Of a stretch of 64,000 bases of DNA, positions 57,851-64,000 are shown one piece after another. The notes under the pieces are model-generated. The model was not told where the DNA came from, searched no databases, and saw only the letters and a list, made by a program, of their open reading frames with translations. Both the position numbers and the translations under genes were made by a program. The DNA is from Pisolithus tinctorius (taxonomy: Eukaryota; Basidiomycota; Agaricomycetes; Boletales; Pisolithaceae), in the NCBI GenBank assembly GCA_024663395.1, contig JANFAH010000012.1:124001-188000 (forward strand), read 5' to 3'. Positions within the stretch are counted from its first letter, which is position 1. Each line of letters begins with the position of its first letter.

Positions 57851-59695
57851 TGATCAAGGATGGGGTGGGGTCTGGGTTTACTGGCTGTAGTGTTGTCACA
57901 GGGGTGGGCTGGGTTGGTGCTGGGTTGCCATTGGTGTGGTTGTTGCATGTTTGAAAATAGCATGTTAAGGGGCCTCCTCTACCTCCTCTTACCCTGCTGT
58001 TTTGGCCTTGCTTTGGTGGGATGGTACGGATGTTTGCTGCCTCTCCTAGGGTCATCTGCCTGAATTGGCTTGGAGCATTTGGTTGCGTCGTTGGGGGTCT
58101 TGTTGGTATGATTGGGTTAGCTGGTCTTGGTGGCAATTCGACGTGTGTCCACTCTTCAGTGGTCGGGAAGTATGGCATGCAGTTCTCCAGGGTGCAATTG
58201 TCCATTGCATTGCATCTTCTGGCTAGGTCTGGGCAGTTTCTGTCGGTGCTAGGGTGAGAGTCACTTTGGCAGTTAATGCAGTAGTGTTTGGTGGAGTTGT
58301 AGTCCTGTGTATGATGGGTTTGTGTGCAAATGCCACACGTGTCTTCTGTTTGTTTGCAATCTCTGGCTAAATGCCCAATACATTGGCATTTTAAGCATCT
58401 GATCGGCTCCTTCTTGTCTTTGTGGGGGTGGAGTCTGTCGAAGCCCCAGTATAATCCATCTCTAAGTAGTTGGTTAGCAACTTTGGGGGATGTCAGGGAG
58501 GTGAGTGCATGTGCAACTCGCTGGGTGGGGGCGTGTTTAGCTGGGTCTTTTATCCATTTGATTTGTGTGATTGAGCCCTGCGGGATGTTGTTCACACTTT
58601 CCATGTTGTGGAGGGTTTCTGGCCTTTCAGTGTCGGTTGTGATTGGGAGGAAGGGGATCATGATGTTGTATTGTCGGTCTTTGATTGTGGCTCCACCTCC
58701 TAGTCTCGCAAGGAAGGTTTCTTTGTTGGGTGTTGCCTTTATCCACACTGCTGCTTCCTGGCTGTTGAGTTCGATCAGGATGCCATTGTTGCAGAGTTGT
58801 GTGATCGATTTTAGTTGCATATCCGGGCTGTCTATTCTGTCCACTGTTTCCAATGCCTGTTTGATGTGGTCAATAATGGTTTCCCTCAAGGTGGTGCTGT
58901 TTAAGAGGTGGTGGTTGCTGCTGGGGTCGATGAGTATTTGTCTTTCTTTGATGGCGGCGTGGGCCTTGGCATATTCCGGTGAGAGTTGCTTGCCTAGGGG
59001 GATCTGGTTTGGGTTGGGGGGGGGGGGGTCGATGCTAGCGTGTCTCTGTATGGCGTTGGGGGAATGGCACAGTTTTGAGTCACTACGAAGGTTTTCATGT
59101 CTTCCAGTGATTCCTTTATCATGCCCACGTCGGCTATCAGGTCCTGGACCTTGCTCTCTAGCTGGTTGGAGTCTGTGCTGTTGACTGCGCTGGTGAGGGA
59201 TTCTACTTTTTCAGTGATGTGGCTACTTAGTGTTTCGGCATCCTCATTGATTTTTGCTAGGTTTTCGGAGGCTGAGAGGATTTTGGCAACTTGAGGGGAT
59301 ATGGCTGTGATGACAGAGGTCTCTAATCTTTCTGATATGGCTTTAGTGATGGATTCAGCAATCTCCAATGTTGCTAGGTCTCTGACTAGGTATGCTGTTG
59401 CATGGATGGCTGATCATAGGGTGTTGCTTACTCCCTTCGCCTGTGAGATGTAGAAAAGGGCATGGGAGATGTGTTCTGGAGTAGTCAGTTCTCCCTGTAT
59501 CGTGTAGAGCTGGTCTAGGAATATTCTGGCTGATTCCGAGTCTTTTATTTCAGTGTCTGGGTCATTGACGATTTCCTCAAGGGAGAGACCACTGCTTCTG
59601 GTGGCCTTGCTGAGGTTTGACATGCATGGGGCTGGCGGGGGTCCTGGCATGGCGTGGGAACTTGACCTTGAGGACATTCGTCCTGTCGAGGTCAT
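57843..59695 (-). pseudogene. LINE ORF1, Gag-like with zinc knuckles
   Basis: ATG at 59693-59695 (SLEEIVNDPDTEIKDSESAR early in the protein). TGA at 59414-59416 interrupts ...GVSNTL*SAIHATAYLV. A coiled-coil-like middle follows (about 59370-59060, SENLAKINEDAETLSSHITE). A frameshift lies at a G-run (59017-59029). The last part (58889-57843) carries CCHC knuckles: CLKCQCIGHLARDC, CGICTQTHHTQDY, CINCQSDSHPSTDRNCP. It ends in an Arg/Gly stretch and overlaps the ORF2 start by a few bases. Confidence 0.75.
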
Positions 59696-59897
59696 GTACT
59701 GGTGGGTTGTGTTGTGGGTTTGGGCGGGTTATGGGTAGGATTGAATGCTTAAGCTTGTTCACTCAGTCTTGAGAGGGCACTGCTTTACATCGCTTTGCCT
59801 GCGACGGGCTCTGCTTTCGAAGGCTGGTCTGAGAGGTCCAGAAAATTTTTTGGGGTCCCAGTCAGGGTGCCACTTGGAGCAGAGTCAAGGAGCATCT

Positions 59898-60890
59898 TGT
59901 TGCAACATAAAGACGGGCCTGTCAGTAATATCATTTACAATGTCACAACACATAGATGGGCCCATCTAGTAAGATATGCCCCTGTCGCAACATAAGGATG
60001 GGCCTGTCAGTAATATCAATTACACAGTCACAACACATGGATGGGCCTGTCAATAGCAACATGTATGCCTGTTGCAACATAACAATGGGCCTGTCAGTAA
60101 TATCATTTACAGTGTCACAACACATAGATGGGCCCATCAGTAATATCAATTATGTGGTCACAACACATGGACAGGCCTGTCAATAGCAACATGTATGCCT
60201 GTCACAACATAAAGATGGGTCTGTCAGTAATATCATTTACAATGTCACAACACATAGACAGGCCTGTCTAGTAAGATATGCCCCTGTCACAACATAAGGA
60301 TGGGCCTGTCAGTAATATCAATTACATGGTCACAACACATGGATGGGCCGCTCAATAGCAACACATATGCCTGTCACAACATAATGATGGGCCCATCAGT
60401 AATATCATTTACAGTGTCACAACACATAGACAGGCCTGTCAGTAATATCAATTATGCAGTCACAACACATGGACAAGCCCATCAATAGCAACACATATGC
60501 CTGTCACAACATAAAGACAGGCCTGTCAGTAATATCATTTACAATGTCAAAACACATAGACAGGCCCATCTAGTAAGATATGCCCCTGTCACAACATAAG
60601 GATGGGCCTGTCAGTAATATCAATTACAAGGTCACAACACATGGATGGGCTTGTCAATAGCAACATGTATGCCTGTCACAACATAAAGACAGGCCCATTG
60701 GTCACAACATAAGGACAGGCCCTTCAGCAGTATTATTTATATGGTCATAACATATGGACAGCCCTTCAGTAATATCTTTTATATTGCCATAAAACAAGGA
60801 CAGGTCCATCTAGTAAGATCCACCCCTGTCACAACATAAGATGGGCCCAACACCAATAGCATGTATAGCATCACAACATATTGATTGGAT
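59898..60890. repeat. Satellite array, right part
   Basis: About 23 monomers of 42-44 bp. Four monomer types recur in order, with tails CTAGTAAGATATGCCCCT, AGTAATATCAATTACA, CAATAGCAACATGTATGCCT and AGTAATATCATTTACA, giving a higher-order period of about 172 bp. Each has the palindromic core GA[TG/CA]GGCC[CA/TG]TC. One monomer at about 59912 has GACGGGCCTGTC, keeping the CG form. Degenerates after 60710. Confidence 0.9.
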
Positions 60891-60991
60891 CACAGTAAAA
60901 TATTGAGGCAAGTGTCCCAACATGCCATAATTTTCCAACAAGCTGCAAGTGGCTCACCTGCTATACAACTCCAACCTCATCCACCTCAAGC

Positions 60992-62212
60992 ATGAATACT
61001 ATGCAAGACATGTCTAAAATCCCCCATGGATGGCAAATGGAACTAACAGACTGCATTGCATCATACATGAAAGCCAAATTTCAAGAGGAGGTATTCAGTG
61101 GACCTCACACCCTTCCAGATATATTGATTCCATTTCCAGTGTTATGTGAAGTGGATCACATATCATCAGTAATCTCACAGGCCTATTGTTGCCCAAGTAT
61201 GTCCACCATAATGGTGCAATGGAAGTTTTCATCTTTCCACAGTCAATGTCAGGAAAAATTGGGGTGGAAAAACCTGCAATGCAGAAGCTGCTGAGAGATA
61301 CATAGAAGTGACTGAGCCATCCATTCTGGTGACCGACTCAAACACCATCCACATATGGTATTTGCCAGATGCTCTCAGCCCAAAAAGAAGGGTAAGGAAA
61401 TGCAGAATCTCATATTCTACTGACTTAATGGAATGGCAGGCTGATGTATGGAACTGCCTTCATCTTCTGAGGGAACCACTGTAGGAGAGCATAAAGGCTT
61501 CCCCACAGGCATGGCAGATGAACAGGTCATATTTCCATGATAATGCTGAGTTGAAAGGTGCCATCAACCTGTCACCTGCATGGTTTCAACAGGGTCATGG
61601 GGTGGGTGATCATTGCTTGCCTTGTAAATCAAGTGCTCATCCATCTTGAAGCCCCAAAATGGCTTCCCAGAAGCCTCACAGCTGCTCAAATCCAGGATGG
61701 AAAACACTTCTACAAGGGAATGGGTCAACCAAATGTCTGACACCAATGCCCTGTTATCTGTGATCCTGCATGTCATCCACCCACGAATGTATGCAGATGG
61801 CAGGGAAGCATTGATCCACCTTGGCAAACAGATGGAACAGTGGGTGGATTCAGATATGAGCTCCACATATAGCAGCATGTCTGTGATGGTGAATCAGGCA
61901 ACTTGTTACCACAGGGATATCAATGGACAGGATCCATGGTATGACATGCTGGTAACCATGGGCAACTACCCACCCTTGGACTTTGTCATTCCAATGCTGA
62001 ATCTGCAGCTGCGCTACAACCCAGGGACCATCATTGCATTTTCAGGTTCAGCATTGGAGCATGGGGTGGGAGCTGTAGATGGTGACAGAGCATGCCTGGC
62101 GTACTACATGCATGCCAACATACATCAGTCAGTGCATGTTCCCATGTGTCAATCACCACAGATGGATGACCTACTACCTAGACCAGTTGCAACTGGAGAA
62201 CTGTTGATTTGA
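60992..62212 (+). pseudogene. TET/JBP-like 2-oxoglutarate dioxygenase, four exons, one in-frame TAG
   Basis: Exons 60992-61196, 61243-61391, 61440-61601 and 61652-62212 join in frame through GT-AG introns of 46-50 nt (359 codons). The catalytic part is NQATCYHRDINGQDPWYDML, then LQLRYNPGTIIAFSGSALEH and GVGAVDGDRACLAYYM. The HxD iron ligands are at about residues 259 and 261, the distal His at about 309 and the 2-oxoglutarate-type Arg at about 318. Upstream are HIWYLPDALSPKRR and INLSPAWFQQGHG, familiar from the basidiomycete TET/JBP group. These enzymes oxidise 5-methylcytosine in DNA and are expanded in Agaricomycetes together with transposons. A TAG at 61482-61484 (REPL*ESIK) fits CAG to TAG. 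Without it the gene would be complete, although the first exon may not be the true start. Confidence 0.6.
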
Positions 62213-64000
62213 AGCTGCAAAATTTAATGTAAGATTTAGTAGGTGATGCAGATCTCGTATTTTATTAGGATATGCTGGCTCTTGAACTTCAGACAGGCAG
62301 TGTTGCCAAGATTTTGCAAATGGGTGGGTGCTTAGACATCATAGATTGGGTGGGTACTCAGAGCTAAAGGGTTTGCATCATAAACTGCAACAGAAGTAAA
62401 ACTACTCAGGCCATCATGCAGGTGGGCAGATTGTGAGACATCACACAGATGGGCAGGGGTTCAGACATCATGTGAATGGGCAGCATCTCATAAATGATCA
62501 ACATTTACAGCAATGTATATACAACCAACTCCACAGTCAAAAACATGTAAACTATTGAAGCAGCATGCCCAATAACCTGCACAATGCCCACCACCTAGTG
62601 TAGAAATGGTCAATTTGTCGACCCTGATCATTGACAAAATTGGCATATTTCCAAATATTTTCGATGCAGTAGTTTACCTGCTCCTCAATATGGCCATCAA
62701 GACAGTCTGCAATTGGTGCCTCAGGCAATGGCCATAAGCCCTGGGCCATCATCAACTATTTGCAGCAACAAGAATAAGTGGCATACCTTAAAAAAATACC
62801 AGGCCATGGAAAACAATCCTTTGCCTTGCAATCTTTGGGAATCCACTGCATATTCTTCAGAACAATATAGCCACCAAGGGAATGCAAAGCCAGAATTGGG
62901 ATCAGCTGTGTGTGGGGTCCAATGTGGGATGATGGCACTGATATTGTCGATTATGCCAGATGCACTAAGGGGAATTAGCTGCATTTGCTCACAGAAGCTA
63001 ACCTCATCATCTTGGTGTCTGAGGTATGCATGGTAGCACACTGGGAGGGGAGGAGTATAACTGGCACATGACACCATCACCAGAATCAAGCTATTAAGCT
63101 GATTCTGAAGGAATTATGTATCAGTCCCACATTGTGAAAAATTGATGTAAAACCTACCAAGTCCATTGCTAGGTTTGCAAACCAATGTGCAGGCCATTCT
63201 GCGATATTGGCAGTCTGCTTCAAATGTACAGAGGCCACCTTGATCTGGCATGCCAAGTAGATGACACCCATCTCTACCACAGACTGGTGAGATGGGTGTG
63301 ATTGGCTGGTGATGAATGGCTCCAGACAATTTTCAAAGGCAGAATGTGGATAACAAACAACTTCCATCAAATCAAGCATATTGACGAGTCAAAGGCCCTG
63401 AGATGCTGCACCATACTGGTCCCTTGCAGCTGTGCCCAATTCTCTCACAATGGCATTTGCAGCACACACAAGGTGCCTATTGAGGGTGGGATTGAATGGT
63501 GTGTCACTGGGAGTGGTGTTTCCACAGTAGCAAGATACCATGGCATGTAAGGTGCACAGGACTAAAATTATCAACGTCAATGGTGTATCAGATTAAGCTC
63601 ATGCCCATACCCTGATTGCAATGTGGAACAGGTGCCAATCCCCATTGTTCCATTTGAAGAGATTGCTGTTCAGATGGAAGTTCACCTACATAATTGATGG
63701 ATATCACTGATCACATGAATAGAACCAAATAAATGCTCACTGTTGCATATTTCTTTGAAAAGATCCCTCATCTCTGATTGTTTGGGCATGCCAAAAGTCA
63801 AATGGTTTGCACCATTGTCCTCATCCACTGCCAAGTCAAAAGATTTGATGGGTACATTTGAAATGTGTGGGGGAGGTGTTGGTTCCCTCATATCCTGCAA
63901 TTGTGCAAGCAGGTTAGTTGGAGAATCGGGTTGAGGAGATCGGTCCCTCAGATTTGATGATTCATGGGTGATGGGCAGAGGATACAGTTCCCACACATTC
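62213..64000 (-). other. Unresolved minus-strand coding fragments at the window edge
   Basis: Minus-strand stretches of protein-like composition: 63996-63682 (SFDLAVDEDNGANHLTFGMP, proline-rich before it), 63580-63389, 63379-63086 (WPAHWFANLAMDLVGFTSIF), 63089-62721 and 62755-62552 (CLDGHIEEQVNYCIENIWKY, ending in a stop). They are separated by intron-sized gaps and could be one multi-exon gene that begins beyond the window. No domain recognised; CG is rare. 62213-62550 contains GGGTGGGTGCT-like short repeats and no gene. Confidence 0.3.

Larger units (their letters stand above)
52425..59897 (-). mobile_element. Tad1-like LINE, full length, inactive
   Basis: 7473 bp including a 902-bp solo LTR. 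On its own strand it starts at 59897 and ends with an oligo-A tail (plus-strand T16, 52425-52440). The 9-bp target duplication TGTTGCAAC is at 52416-52424 and 59898-59906, inside satellite monomers. The order ORF1 (zinc knuckles), then ORF2 with APE endonuclease, RT, RNase H and C-terminal CCHC, is that of fungal Tad-clade LINEs. The 3' UTR covers 52441-53005. Premature TGA codons and an RT active-site change show it is dead. Confidence 0.9.

Noticed and set aside
59898..60890. CRISPR-like array of regularly spaced repeats
   Set aside because: Spacers are themselves repeated and monomers tile without unique spacers; the host is a eukaryote. It is a satellite.
27893..60890. Ascomycete-style RIP as the cause of C to T decay
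   Set aside because: Stops are mainly at CGA arginine codons and the satellite shows CG to TG/CA, so CpG methylation decay fits better; a dinucleotide count is needed to be sure.
1..64000. tRNA, rRNA or telomere repeats
   Set aside because: No cloverleaf with A and B boxes, rRNA segment or TTAGGG array was noticed, though a systematic scan was not possible by eye.

Overview
The window is nuclear DNA of a filamentous basidiomycete, most likely an agaricomycete. The evidence is genes with short GT-AG introns of about 45-55 nt, two HET-domain genes, NRPS-type adenylation modules, Helitron, Copia, chromovirus and Tad1-like LINE remnants, F-box/nucleotidyltransferase-like genes, and a TET/JBP-like dioxygenase. 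Everything was read by eye. No database search or alignment was run, so family names rest on recognised motifs.

Left arm (1 to about 27.6 kb) is CpG-normal DNA built of degenerate direct repeats beginning at about 4, 8726 and 18873. The full unit reads: an unrecognised multi-exon gene (block P), a short-chain dehydrogenase fragment on the minus strand, an NRPS condensation-adenylation gene, a cystathionine gamma-synthase-like gene on the minus strand, and a HET-domain gene. Unit 2 lacks the dehydrogenase. Unit 3 stops inside the NRPS. A fourth NRPS copy (24939-27536) follows. Most copies are broken, but three genes look intact after splicing: the two HET genes (787 and 790 aa by my models) and the fourth NRPS copy (780 aa, six exons).

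Middle (27.9 to about 41 kb) is strikingly poor in CG. It holds a 5'-truncated Helitron/Pif1 helicase end, unrecognised spliced coding remnants, two F-box plus nucleotidyltransferase-like genes on opposite strands, a complete but dead Copia element (33260-38254, TATGC target duplication, primer site matching the anticodon half of initiator tRNA-Met), and a three-exon Myb/SANT-like gene.

Right arm (40.9-60.9 kb) is a nest inside one satellite. The satellite (43-bp monomers, about 172-bp four-monomer higher-order period, each monomer carrying a 12-bp palindrome) was cut by element E (target duplication CCAT) and, 28 bp further on, by a full-length LINE (target duplication TGTTGCAAC). E was cut by a Gypsy chromovirus. 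The Gypsy protease region was cut by a second, inverted and younger copy of E (target duplication CCGC). The LINE was cut by a 902-bp solo LTR (target duplication CCCAC). Excising the inner E copy or the solo LTR restores the host reading frames.

End (61-64 kb) has a four-exon TET/JBP-like dioxygenase gene with its iron ligands visible but one TAG codon, then unresolved minus-strand coding fragments. The premature stops in the elements are largely TGA where family members have arginine, as expected from deamination of methylated CpG in CGA codons. Satellite palindromes show the same CG to TG/CA decay. A 5-methylcytosine-oxidising enzyme homologue beside such DNA is the most suggestive biological link here.
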